DNA from: Merdimonas sp963929015
GTDB taxonomy: Bacteria > Bacillota > Clostridia > Lachnospirales > Lachnospiraceae
NCBI RefSeq assembly: GCF_963929015.1
Contig: NZ_CAWVHE010000003.1
Coordinates: 248,001-312,000, forward strand
Length of the DNA stretch: 64,000 nt
Direction: 5' to 3'
Position 1 is the first letter of the stretch; every line of letters begins with the position of its first letter. The notes below the pieces were generated by a model. It made no database searches. It had not been told where the DNA came from and was given only the letters and a program-made list of their open reading frames with translations. The translations under genes were made by a program, and so were the position numbers. Of the stretch, positions 55,836 through 62,811 are shown one piece after another.

Positions 55836-55849
55836 TAAATTGGAATTTG
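55836..55849 (+). repeat. Candidate right attachment site
   Basis: TAAATTGGAATTTG, identical to 45252-45265. It lies 115 bases after the integrase stop. A second loosely similar pair (ccttgaaaaatc..ggtttttg near 55801 and ccgttgaaaataaaggattttt near 45340) is an alternative core. Confidence 0.6.
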
Positions 55850-55883
55850 CAGGACTGAAGGCTATAAACTAATAAAAATTTCC

Positions 55884-55910
55884 TTGTCAAAAAATCTTTG
55901 CGTTTATAAT
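55884..55910 (+). promoter_or_regulatory. Possible promoter of the second XRE-TM gene
   Basis: TTGTCA 55884-55889 and TATAAT 55905-55910 with a short, 15-base spacer. Confidence 0.4.
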
Positions 55911-55982
55911 AGCGGACTGTAAAAGATGGATTGCTTTTCTTTTTGTTACATTCCACTGATAATATCCTTAGGAGGTAAAACG

Positions 55983-56429
55983 ATGAGTATTGGAAAAACA
56001 ATATTAAATGTTCGAAAGGAAAAAGGAATGTCACAGGAGGAATTCGGCGAATTATTTCATGTTACCAGACAGACGGTATCAAATTGGGAGAATGAAAAAA
56101 ACTATCCAGATTTGAATACGTTAGTAACTATGAGTGATATGTTTGAAATTTCTCTGGATAAATTATTGAAGGAGGACAAACAAATGGTAAAAACAATAGA
56201 TAAGGAAAGATTATACGGGAAGTATTATAAACATAAGCAATCTATTATTGATTTTTTTACAGGTGCTGGTACAGGACTAGTGATTTCGTGTTGTATTTCT
56301 CCAGATTCAATTAGAAGAACGGTTATACTTTGCATTGGGATTGCGATGTTTTTAATTGGTGGAGTTAAGAAACTTAGATGGGACAAAGAGGTTGTTAAGT
56401 ATCTGGAAAAGCAAGAAAAGGAGCAATAA
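55983..56429 (+). CDS. XRE family regulator with C-terminal membrane segments
   Basis: A 148-residue protein with an N-terminal helix-turn-helix (SQEEFGELFHVTRQTVSNWE; NTLVTMSDMFEISLDKLL) and, after a short linker, two hydrophobic stretches (FFTGAGTGLVISCCI; VILCIGIAMFLIGGV). The build matches the regulator at 38754. Start: ATG 55983 behind ggaggtaaaacg; a longer frame upstream has no ribosome binding site. It is the first gene beyond the right end of the element and may control the CPBP gene behind it. Confidence 0.87.
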   Translation: MSIGKTILNVRKEKGMSQEEFGELFHVTRQTVSNWENEKNYPDLNTLVTMSDMFEISLDKLLKEDKQMVKTIDKERLYGKYYKHKQSIIDFFTGAGTGLVISCCISPDSIRRTVILCIGIAMFLIGGVKKLRWDKEVVKYLEKQEKEQ

Positions 56430-56472
56430 AGATACAAACAAATCCTAATTTGTAGAGATGATAGGAGTATTT

Positions 56473-57225
56473 ATGAATAAAAAGTTAGTGAAAGAATTTT
56501 TAATAATAACATTTGTTATAATGCTAATATTTTGGGGTGGTTGTGCTTTAATTAGTCAAATATTTAACTTGACAATAAATAATATATTTTTAAGGATTAT
56601 GCACATTATCGGGGGATTCTCTCCAACTATTGCCTCTTATATATCACTAAAGAGAAATAACAAAGTTAAGAATTTAAAAGAATGGTTAAAAAAGATATTT
56701 GATATAAAACATAATATTTGGACTTATATTTTAGTAATTTTATTTGTATTGATTTATTATGTTTTGGGGTGTGCAATAAATGGATTTAAATTTGGTGCTC
56801 CTATATTTATGCTTATAGTAATTTTACCAATGATGTTATTTGGTGGTGGAAATGAAGAAGTTGGATGGAGAATGATTTTACAACCTGAATTGGAAAAGAA
56901 ATTTGGATTTCATATAGCAACAATCTTTACTTCTATTATTTGGTGGTTATGGCATTTACCAATATTTTTTATAATAGGAACAGCAAATGCAAATATGAAC
57001 TATTTTCTTTTTGGAATAATGTGTTTAACCTTATGCTATGCTTTGGCAACAATAAGAAAGGTATCGAAAGGTGTATTTCCTTGTATATTAACTCATTGTT
57101 TAATAAATGGGTTATCTGCAATATTTGTATTTAATTATAGTTTGTTAAGTTGTTGTATAACTTTAATTGTAACAATAATAGTATCAATACTAATTTTAAA
57201 TATAAATAAAAGATATATAAGATAA
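56473..57225 (+). CDS. CPBP family intramembrane metalloprotease
   Basis: A membrane protein of 250 residues with about eight helices and the CPBP (CAAX protease/bacteriocin-processing) motifs: the glutamate pair and arginine in NEEVGWRMIL, the downstream histidine in WWLWHLPIFF, and a later histidine in FPCILTHCLINGL. Such proteases act in bacteriocin immunity or prenyl-protein processing; no bacteriocin gene is visible here. Start: ATG 56473 behind ataggag. The gene is strikingly A/T rich compared with most of the window, a sign of separate origin. Confidence 0.88.
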   Translation: MNKKLVKEFLIITFVIMLIFWGGCALISQIFNLTINNIFLRIMHIIGGFSPTIASYISLKRNNKVKNLKEWLKKIFDIKHNIWTYILVILFVLIYYVLGCAINGFKFGAPIFMLIVILPMMLFGGGNEEVGWRMILQPELEKKFGFHIATIFTSIIWWLWHLPIFFIIGTANANMNYFLFGIMCLTLCYALATIRKVSKGVFPCILTHCLINGLSAIFVFNYSLLSCCITLIVTIIVSILILNINKRYIR

Positions 57226-57244
57226 TAGCAAATCAGTGTTTGTG

Positions 57245-57691
57245 ATGGTAGATAATATGGAATGGTTTAATGTTTTTGGGCTGATTTTTTTTGCAGTCAT
57301 TATGATACCCAATGTTGTATTTGCGATTAAGTGCAAAGATGGATTTGATAATAAGTGGAACAATAAATATGTTGAGGTCACAGAACAAGTAGGGAGATTG
57401 GGTTGTTTCGGATTCATGATAATCAATATTCCGGGAACTTGGTTCGGGTGGTGGTCTGACGAAGCATTTGCACTATATCTGATTGTAGATACCATATTGG
57501 TAATGCTTTATTGTGCTATTTGGATTATATGTTTTAAGAAAAACAGCGTTTTCAGAGCATTAGCACTTTCTATTATTCCTTCAATGTTGTTCTTATTTAG
57601 TGGGATTATGAGTAGGTCAGTGCTATTGATTATTGCATCAGTATTATTTGCACCAAGTCATATTGTGATTTCATATAAAAATGTAAAATGA
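57245..57691 (+). CDS. Small membrane protein, function unknown
   Basis: About 148 residues with four hydrophobic helices (FGLIFFAVIMIPNVVFAI; LGCFGFMIINIPGTWFGWW; IVDTILVMLYCAIWIICF; ALSIIPSMLFLFSG). I recall similar proteins in Clostridia, without a known role. The start is unclear: ATG 57245 and ATG 57257 are both possible and neither has a clear ribosome binding site. It follows the CPBP gene by about 20 bases and is similarly A/T rich. Confidence 0.7.
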   Translation: MVDNMEWFNVFGLIFFAVIMIPNVVFAIKCKDGFDNKWNNKYVEVTEQVGRLGCFGFMIINIPGTWFGWWSDEAFALYLIVDTILVMLYCAIWIICFKKNSVFRALALSIIPSMLFLFSGIMSRSVLLIIASVLFAPSHIVISYKNVK

Positions 57692-57733
57692 TATTTACAA
57701 ATCCTAGTTTGTGTGGGAGCGATAAATTTAAGA

Positions 57734-58264
57734 ATGATAAGAAACAAGCAAGATATGAGCTACTCTATAAGAGAAATGCGAAAAGAAGAATATAGTCTGC
57801 TCAGTGACTTTTTGTACGAAGCAATTTATATTCCGGCTGGTACGGCTGCGCCGCCTAAATCTGTAATAACTTGTCCCGAATTGCAAGTATACATTGCAGA
57901 TTTTGGAAACAGCAAACACGATAAGGCTTTGATTGCAGAAGTTGACGGAAATATTGTAGGAGCAATATGGGCAAGAATTATGAACGACTACGGACATATT
58001 GATGATAATACGCCTTCCCTTGCAATGTCCGTTCTTAAAGCGCACAGGAGTATGGGAATCGGAACTTCATTACTCACACAAATGCTGTCAACAGAAAAAG
58101 CTGCTGGTTATGCAAAGCTTTCTTTATCTGTTCAAAAGGATAATTATGCAGTGAATTTATATCGAAAAGCGGGATTTACGACAATTTGCGAGACGGATGA
58201 AGAATACATTATGATTGTTGACCTAAATTCTATTTGCAAAATGGAGGAAGAAAATGGCTTTTGA
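57734..58264 (+). CDS. GNAT family N-acetyltransferase
   Basis: About 176 residues. YSIREMRKEEYSLLSDFLYE opens the fold, LIAEVDGNIVGAIWARI is the central sheet, LKAHRSMGIGTSLLTQML is the acetyl-CoA loop, and VNLYRKAGFT the conserved end. The substrate is unknown. The start is uncertain: ATG 57734, ATG 57755 and GTG 57713 (next to gggag) are candidates. The 3' end overlaps the next gene, which uses the ggagga within it as ribosome binding site, so the two are coupled. Confidence 0.82.
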   Translation: MIRNKQDMSYSIREMRKEEYSLLSDFLYEAIYIPAGTAAPPKSVITCPELQVYIADFGNSKHDKALIAEVDGNIVGAIWARIMNDYGHIDDNTPSLAMSVLKAHRSMGIGTSLLTQMLSTEKAAGYAKLSLSVQKDNYAVNLYRKAGFTTICETDEEYIMIVDLNSICKMEEENGF

Positions 58265-58889
58265 TTACAAGAAAGAATACAAGGTATTTTATATGCCGAA
58301 GAACAAGCCCGGAATTATAGAGATTCCTCAAATGAACTATATCGCAGTCCGGGGGAAAGGCAATCCCAATGAGGAAAGCGGAGAATACAAAAATTCAATC
58401 AGTTTGCTGTACGGTATTGCTTTTACTATAAAAATGAGTTACAAGGGGACACATAAAATCGAGGGATTTTTCGAGTATGTGGTGCCGCCCCTTGAAGGGC
58501 TTTGGTGGCAGGAAAACACACAGGGACTTGATTATGCCAGAAAAGAAGATCTGCACTTTATTTCTATGATCCGGCTGCCGGATTTCGTAACGAAGGAAGA
58601 TTTTGAGTGGGCAGTTCAGGAAGCAACGAAAAAGAAAAAGCAGGATTTTTCGAAAGTTGAGTTTTTTCCTTATGACGAAGGATTATGTGTTCAGTGTATG
58701 CACATCGGTTCTTACGATGATGAGCCTGCCACCGTTGATCTCATGCACGACTATATGAAAGCAAACGGGTATGAGCTGGATATTACGGACACGAGATACC
58801 ATCACGAAATCTATCTGAGCGATCCGAGAAAATGCGATGTGAGCCGGCTGAAAACGGTTGTGCGCCACCCGATCCGGAAAGCGGAGTAA
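58254..58889 (+). CDS. GyrI-like small-molecule-binding protein
   Basis: A 211-residue protein of the GyrI-like (SHS2/SRPBCC-type ligand-binding) family. EIPQMNYIAVRGKGNPNE near residue 22 is the family start, FISMIRLPDFVTKEDFEW lies in the middle, and the C-terminal HHEIYLSDPRKCD is typical. Members bind drugs or cyclic metabolites and some hydrolyse them. Start: ATG 58254 behind ggaggaagaaa, inside the end of the GNAT gene. A CAT-like gene follows 12 bases on, giving a row of three genes that could all handle a small toxic molecule. Confidence 0.87.
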   Translation: MAFDYKKEYKVFYMPKNKPGIIEIPQMNYIAVRGKGNPNEESGEYKNSISLLYGIAFTIKMSYKGTHKIEGFFEYVVPPLEGLWWQENTQGLDYARKEDLHFISMIRLPDFVTKEDFEWAVQEATKKKKQDFSKVEFFPYDEGLCVQCMHIGSYDDEPATVDLMHDYMKANGYELDITDTRYHHEIYLSDPRKCDVSRLKTVVRHPIRKAE

Positions 58890-58901
58890 GCGGAGGTTCG
58901 T

Positions 58902-59525
58902 ATGCCAAAAGAAATTGATCCCAAAGATACGACAAGGGCTGCGGCTTATGAACTCTGGATGAAAGCGCCCAATCCAATGGTAACTTTTTTCAAAACCTTT
59001 GATGTGACCAACCTGATCAGGGTCAGCAGGAAAAGAAGTCTGAAGTTTAATATGCTACTGGATTACTGTATCGGCAGAGCCGCCGTAAATGTAAAGGAAT
59101 TTTACATCCTTCCGGTGGGCGATAAGCTCATACAGTATGACACCATAGCGGTCAATACCATCGTGAAAAACAAAGAGGGCGAAGTCAGTTCCTGCGACCT
59201 TTCCTATAAAGCCGAGTTAAATCAGTTCAACGAGGAGTATCTGAAGTATACGACGCAGGTTGCCGCAAGCTGTCAGGACAGGGACTTGTCTGAAAACAGT
59301 ATGGTCATCGGCACGTCCGCTGTCATAGATACAGAACTTGACGGAGCTGTTGGTATGAACAGCGGTATTTTTAATAATCCCTTTCTTATCTGGGGCAGAT
59401 ACAAAAAGAAATGGTTCCGGTATTACCTGCCGCTCTCGTTCCAGTTCCATCACACACAGATGGACGGGGCACATGCGGGTAGATTTTTGGAAAGATTGCA
59501 GGATGAGATCAATAGGCTGAAATAA
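58902..59525 (+). CDS. CAT-like O-acetyltransferase
   Basis: A 207-residue member of the chloramphenicol acetyltransferase family. The catalytic motif is in FQFHHTQMDGAHAGRFLE (H-x3-D-G), and WMKAPNPMVTFFKTFDVT replaces the N-terminal region of classical CATs. It lacks some conserved stretches of type A enzymes, so it may act on another acceptor; chloramphenicol resistance is not certain. Start: ATG behind gcggaggttcgt. It lies 12 bases after the GyrI-like gene and probably shares its transcript. Confidence 0.85.
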   Translation: MPKEIDPKDTTRAAAYELWMKAPNPMVTFFKTFDVTNLIRVSRKRSLKFNMLLDYCIGRAAVNVKEFYILPVGDKLIQYDTIAVNTIVKNKEGEVSSCDLSYKAELNQFNEEYLKYTTQVAASCQDRDLSENSMVIGTSAVIDTELDGAVGMNSGIFNNPFLIWGRYKKKWFRYYLPLSFQFHHTQMDGAHAGRFLERLQDEINRLK

Positions 59526-59558
59526 CGGCAGATGTTATTGTTTTAGGGAGATGTTTGA

Positions 59559-59891
59559 ATGAGTGATATGTTTTTTGCTGTAATTACTGGAATTATTGCT
59601 GTTATTCTATTCATATATGTATTTTTTGCAGCTAGATGTAAAGGCCCTATTTTATCCAATACATATCTATTTGCCTCTGAAAAAGAACGTAGCAAAATAG
59701 ATAAAAAGGCAGAATATCATATGGTTTCTGTTGTCTTCGGGATTTTGGCAACTATTTTTGCATGTCTGACAGTGTATATCATTACATCGTGGAATATATG
59801 TCTCTATACAGTATTTGTTTTGATTATCTGCGTCATAGTATATGCTGTTAAAGAGAGTATTAAATCTGAAAAGGATATAAGTAGACATTGA
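59559..59891 (+). CDS. Small membrane protein, 110 aa
   Basis: Three hydrophobic segments: FFAVITGIIAVILFIYVFFA at the N-terminus, MVSVVFGILATIFACLTVYI, and ICLYTVFVLIICVIVYAV. Between the first two lies a basic loop with EKERSKIDKKAEYH. Start: ATG behind tagggagatgtttga. I do not recognise the family. It ends 18 bases before the next membrane-protein gene. Confidence 0.7.
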   Translation: MSDMFFAVITGIIAVILFIYVFFAARCKGPILSNTYLFASEKERSKIDKKAEYHMVSVVFGILATIFACLTVYIITSWNICLYTVFVLIICVIVYAVKESIKSEKDISRH

Positions 59892-59909
59892 AGAAGAAAA
59901 GGAGTACCT

Positions 59910-60239
59910 ATGAAAAAATATATCGCAGAAATTGTAATCTTTTGTATGCAGCTTTTTATGTTTTACATTTCGCCGCTGTTTGCGGGACCTACCGATGGTA
60001 TGGGGATGGTCGTTTTAATTCTGTTCGCGACCCTGATCCTGTCCATTTTGCTTGGCAGTATTTCCAAAAACAGAATAAAATATTTGTATCCGGCGGCAGC
60101 GGCAGCAGCCTTTTTGCCCTCTGTATTTCTTCACTATAATGGGACGGCAGTTATACATGCAGTCTGGTACTTTGTCGTAGCAGTAGTTGGCATGTTGATC
60201 GGGACGATCATTTTTAAGGCGCTGCACCGGAAATCATAA
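59910..60239 (+). CDS. Small membrane protein, 109 aa
   Basis: About four hydrophobic segments (EIVIFCMQLFMFYISPLFAG; MGMVVLILFATLILSILLG; LYPAAAAAAFLPSVFLHY; VWYFVVAVVGMLIGTIIF). Start: ATG 59910 behind aaaaggagtacct. Similar small proteins occur next to flavodoxin genes in Clostridia as far as I recall; no function is established. Confidence 0.75.
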   Translation: MKKYIAEIVIFCMQLFMFYISPLFAGPTDGMGMVVLILFATLILSILLGSISKNRIKYLYPAAAAAAFLPSVFLHYNGTAVIHAVWYFVVAVVGMLIGTIIFKALHRKS

Positions 60240-60258
60240 GTTGTGAGGGAAATGATGT

Positions 60259-60780
60259 ATGAAAACTTTAATTATATATGGCAGTCAGTACGGCACAACA
60301 AAGCGATACGCAGAACGATTTGCAGAGATGACTGGTTTTCCGGTTATCAGCTATGAGGATATGAATGCCCTAACCGACTATGAGCGGGTCATTTATTTCG
60401 GCGGTTTATATGCAGGCGGCGTGAAAGGTTTAAAGAATGCAGTTAAGAGATTTTCTCTGAATACAAAACTGATCATCGTGACAGTTGGTTTGGCAGATGT
60501 ATGCGATAAAGAAAATGTAAGTAATATCAGAAATTCCATAAGCAAGCAGGTGCCAGAGGATTTGTTAAAATCCGCATTTGTCTTTCATTTGCGAGGCGGG
60601 ATTGATTATCAGAAATTGTCTTTTAAGCATAAAACGATGATGACGCTTTTATACAACAAGATAAAAAACTTGCCGGAAGATAAAAAAACTGCTGAGGATA
60701 AAGCTTTGATAGAAACCTTTAACTCAAAAGTTGACTTTGTTGATTTCGATTCTTTAAATCCTATAGCAGAAGTCCTTTGA
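60259..60780 (+). CDS. Flavodoxin domain-containing protein
   Basis: A 173-residue FMN-binding protein of the flavodoxin/HemG-like type. The phosphate-binding loop is in IIYGSQYGTTKRYAERFAE; YFGGLYAGGVKGLKNAVKRF is the second flavin-contacting region. The C-terminal third is basic and helical. Start: ATG behind gtgagggaaatgatgt. An electron-transfer or protoporphyrinogen-oxidase-like role is possible; no haem gene is nearby. It is the last intact gene of the accessory block. Confidence 0.85.
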   Translation: MKTLIIYGSQYGTTKRYAERFAEMTGFPVISYEDMNALTDYERVIYFGGLYAGGVKGLKNAVKRFSLNTKLIIVTVGLADVCDKENVSNIRNSISKQVPEDLLKSAFVFHLRGGIDYQKLSFKHKTMMTLLYNKIKNLPEDKKTAEDKALIETFNSKVDFVDFDSLNPIAEVL

Positions 60781-60785
60781 TGTAA

Positions 60786-61121
60786 AAGAATTCTTGCTGT
60801 TCTTTTCCCGGCAGATCAGCTATTGTTAAGGCGGAGGTGGTCCTACATTTTCAGGACTATGATTATCAGGATATCCGGCCGGAGTTGGTCCGGAGCGTGC
60901 AGGGAGAGTTCCGGGACGGGACAAGCGATGACCCTGTATGGATGGCGGATAACCTGACGTATGAGCAGGAGGGCAGTGATGTAAAGGTGGCCCTTGATTC
61001 TGGCAAATTCTTTCAGGATAGGGATGACGGGGATATTTATGGGACATGTGTCATTACTATTGCATACAGGTATCAGGGAAATGACTATATTAGTGTAACG
61101 GCAGTTCAAGTAGGGAGGTAA
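60786..61121 (+). pseudogene. C-terminal fragment of an unknown protein
   Basis: The frame opens right after a TAA at 60783 and runs 111 codons to 61121. From AIVKAEVVLHFQDYDYQD to the end it looks like the C-terminal domain of a secreted or membrane protein (CVITIAYRYQGNDYISVTAV). There is no start codon at a proper distance from the ggagg at 60833: the only candidate, GTG 60837, overlaps it. I take it as a gene remnant marking the edge of the accessory block; a short real gene is possible. Confidence 0.5.
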
Positions 61122-61123
61122 TT

Positions 61124-62098
61124 ATGAAAATAGGAATTCTGGCCTGCGGGCCGATGGCGGAGACATTCGCCAGAACATTGATCCAGATGGAGGAGGCCGA
61201 GTGTTATGCAGTGGCTTCACGGAGTCTTTCCCGGGCGGAAGCATTTGCCCGGGAATACGGATTTACAAAGGCGTACGGAAGTTATGAAGCGCTGTGCGAA
61301 GACCCGGAAGTGGAGCTGGTCTATATTGCCACGCCTCATTCCTGCCATTATGAAAATATGGAGCTGTGTATCCGGCATAAAAAACCGGTTCTCTGTGAAA
61401 AGGCATTTACCATGAATGCAGGGGAAGCCCGGAAGATCATGGAACTGGCAGAGCAGGAGCAGGTTTTTGCGGCGGAGGCTATCTGGACCCGGTATATGCC
61501 CTCCAGGCAGATGATCCGGGAAGTAGTTGACAGCGGGATTATCGGAAAGGTTTCGGTGCTGACGGCAAATCTCTCTTATCCCATCAGTGGGAAGGAGCGG
61601 ATCATGCGGCCGGAACTGGCTGGAGGAGCGCTTTTGGACATTGGTGTGTACGGACTGAATTTTGCGCTGATGCATTTTGGAACGGACATTGAGCGGATGG
61701 AGTCTTCGGTCCGCATGACGGATACCGGCGTGGACGCCATGGAATCCATCACCCTCTTTTTCAAAGATGGAAGGATGGCAGTGCTGACCCATGACATTTA
61801 CAGCAGATCCGACCGGAAGGGGATTTTCTATGGAGAGAAAGGCTATATTGTAGTGGAAAATATCAACAATCCACGGAGTATCGCGGTCTACGACGCAGAA
61901 GACCGGCTCCTGAAGCAGATGGATGTGCCGGAGCAGATCAGCGGATATGAATATGAGGTGCGGGAATGTATCGAGGCGATCCGGGCGGGAGCAAAGGAGA
62001 GTTCTTCCATGCCCCTTTCAGACAGTGTCCTGGTCATGGAGATCATGGACCGGCTGCGAAAACAGTGGGGAATGGTTTATCCCCGGGAGGAGGAATAA
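61124..62098 (+). CDS. Gfo/Idh/MocA family oxidoreductase
   Basis: An NAD(P)-dependent sugar or polyol dehydrogenase-like protein of 324 residues. The Rossmann start is IGILACGPMAETFARTLIQM, the family motif is in KPVLCEKAFTMN (E-K-x), and the C-terminal domain has LLDIGVYGLNFALMHFG. It resembles the dimeric dihydrodiol dehydrogenase branch. The substrate is unknown. Start: ATG behind gtagggaggtaatt. A HAD phosphatase gene follows 7 bases on, and a PHP-domain gene after that, so three genes form a likely operon. Confidence 0.88.
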   Translation: MKIGILACGPMAETFARTLIQMEEAECYAVASRSLSRAEAFAREYGFTKAYGSYEALCEDPEVELVYIATPHSCHYENMELCIRHKKPVLCEKAFTMNAGEARKIMELAEQEQVFAAEAIWTRYMPSRQMIREVVDSGIIGKVSVLTANLSYPISGKERIMRPELAGGALLDIGVYGLNFALMHFGTDIERMESSVRMTDTGVDAMESITLFFKDGRMAVLTHDIYSRSDRKGIFYGEKGYIVVENINNPRSIAVYDAEDRLLKQMDVPEQISGYEYEVRECIEAIRAGAKESSSMPLSDSVLVMEIMDRLRKQWGMVYPREEE

Positions 62099-62105
62099 CA
62101 GACGT

Positions 62106-62810
62106 ATGGAACATTTTTTATTTGATCTGGATGGAACGCTGCTTCCGATGAAGCAGGAAGAGTTTGTAAAGTTTTATCTGCCGCTCCTGGCGGCCAGATT
62201 TCAGGGCCGGGGGATTGCGCCGGACAAGCTGATCGGCGCGGTCTGGAACGGTTTTGGAGCAATGGTGATGAACGATGGACGCGCATCCAATGAGGAGGTG
62301 TTCTGGAACTGTTTTTCCGGGGAACTTGGCATCCGGCGCTCCGAGGTGGAAGAGGATGTGCTGGATTTTTATGGAAATGATTTTAATCAGGCGATCCGTA
62401 CCACAAGCCCGGATCCTGTGGCAAATGAGATTGTAAAATATCTGAAGAGCCGGGGGAAGAAGGTGTATCTTGCTACCAATCCGGTATTTCCCCGCTGCGC
62501 CACCATGAACCGGATCCGCTGGGCAGGGCTGGACGCAGAGGATTTTGAACTAATCACCACCTATGAGACCTGCCGCTACAGTAAACCGAATGTAGAGTAT
62601 TATAGAGGGATTTTGTCGGAGTGTGGACTGGACCCGGAGGAATGTCTGATGATAGGAAATGACAGAAAGGAAGATCTGGCAGCCGGGGAACTGGGAATCC
62701 ATACCTATCTTGTGACCGGGTGCCTGGAGCATGGAGATGCGCCGGCCAGAGGAGAGTATGAGGGAGAAAGCCTAAGTCAGCTGTATGAAGATTTGAAAGG
62801 TCTGGTATAA
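62106..62810 (+). CDS. HAD superfamily hydrolase
   Basis: A 234-residue phosphatase-type protein. Motif I is FLFDLDGTLLP, motif II lies in KVYLATNPVFP, motif III is the lysine in CRYSKPNVEYY, and motif IV MIGNDRKEDLAAGELG, so all four catalytic motifs are present. An all-helical cap separates motifs I and II. I start it at ATG 62106; the open frame upstream overlaps the oxidoreductase. Ribosome binding site: gaggaggaataacagacgt. The substrate is unknown. Confidence 0.87.
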   Translation: MEHFLFDLDGTLLPMKQEEFVKFYLPLLAARFQGRGIAPDKLIGAVWNGFGAMVMNDGRASNEEVFWNCFSGELGIRRSEVEEDVLDFYGNDFNQAIRTTSPDPVANEIVKYLKSRGKKVYLATNPVFPRCATMNRIRWAGLDAEDFELITTYETCRYSKPNVEYYRGILSECGLDPEECLMIGNDRKEDLAAGELGIHTYLVTGCLEHGDAPARGEYEGESLSQLYEDLKGLV

Positions 62811-62811
62811 C

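Larger units (their letters stand above)
45252..55849. mobile_element. Integrative mobilizable element, about 10.6 kb
   Basis: The region is bounded by TAAATTGGAATTTG at 45252-45265 and 55836-55849. It contains TnpV, a small partner, a large surface protein, a MobA/MobL relaxase, a candidate oriT, an excisionase, an XRE regulator and a tyrosine integrase. There are no type IV secretion genes, so it would need a helper element for transfer. Base composition (many gcggc/ccgac codons) differs from the A/T-rich genes on its right. The exact ends are inferred from the repeat and not proven. Confidence 0.75.

Noticed and set aside
58902..59525. Certain chloramphenicol resistance gene
   Set aside because: The family is clear, but divergence from classical type A enzymes means the acceptor is uncertain, so no cat symbol is given.
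61923..62105. N-terminal extension of the HAD hydrolase
   Set aside because: It overlaps the oxidoreductase gene. The ATG at 62106 starts exactly at the family's first strand and motif I.
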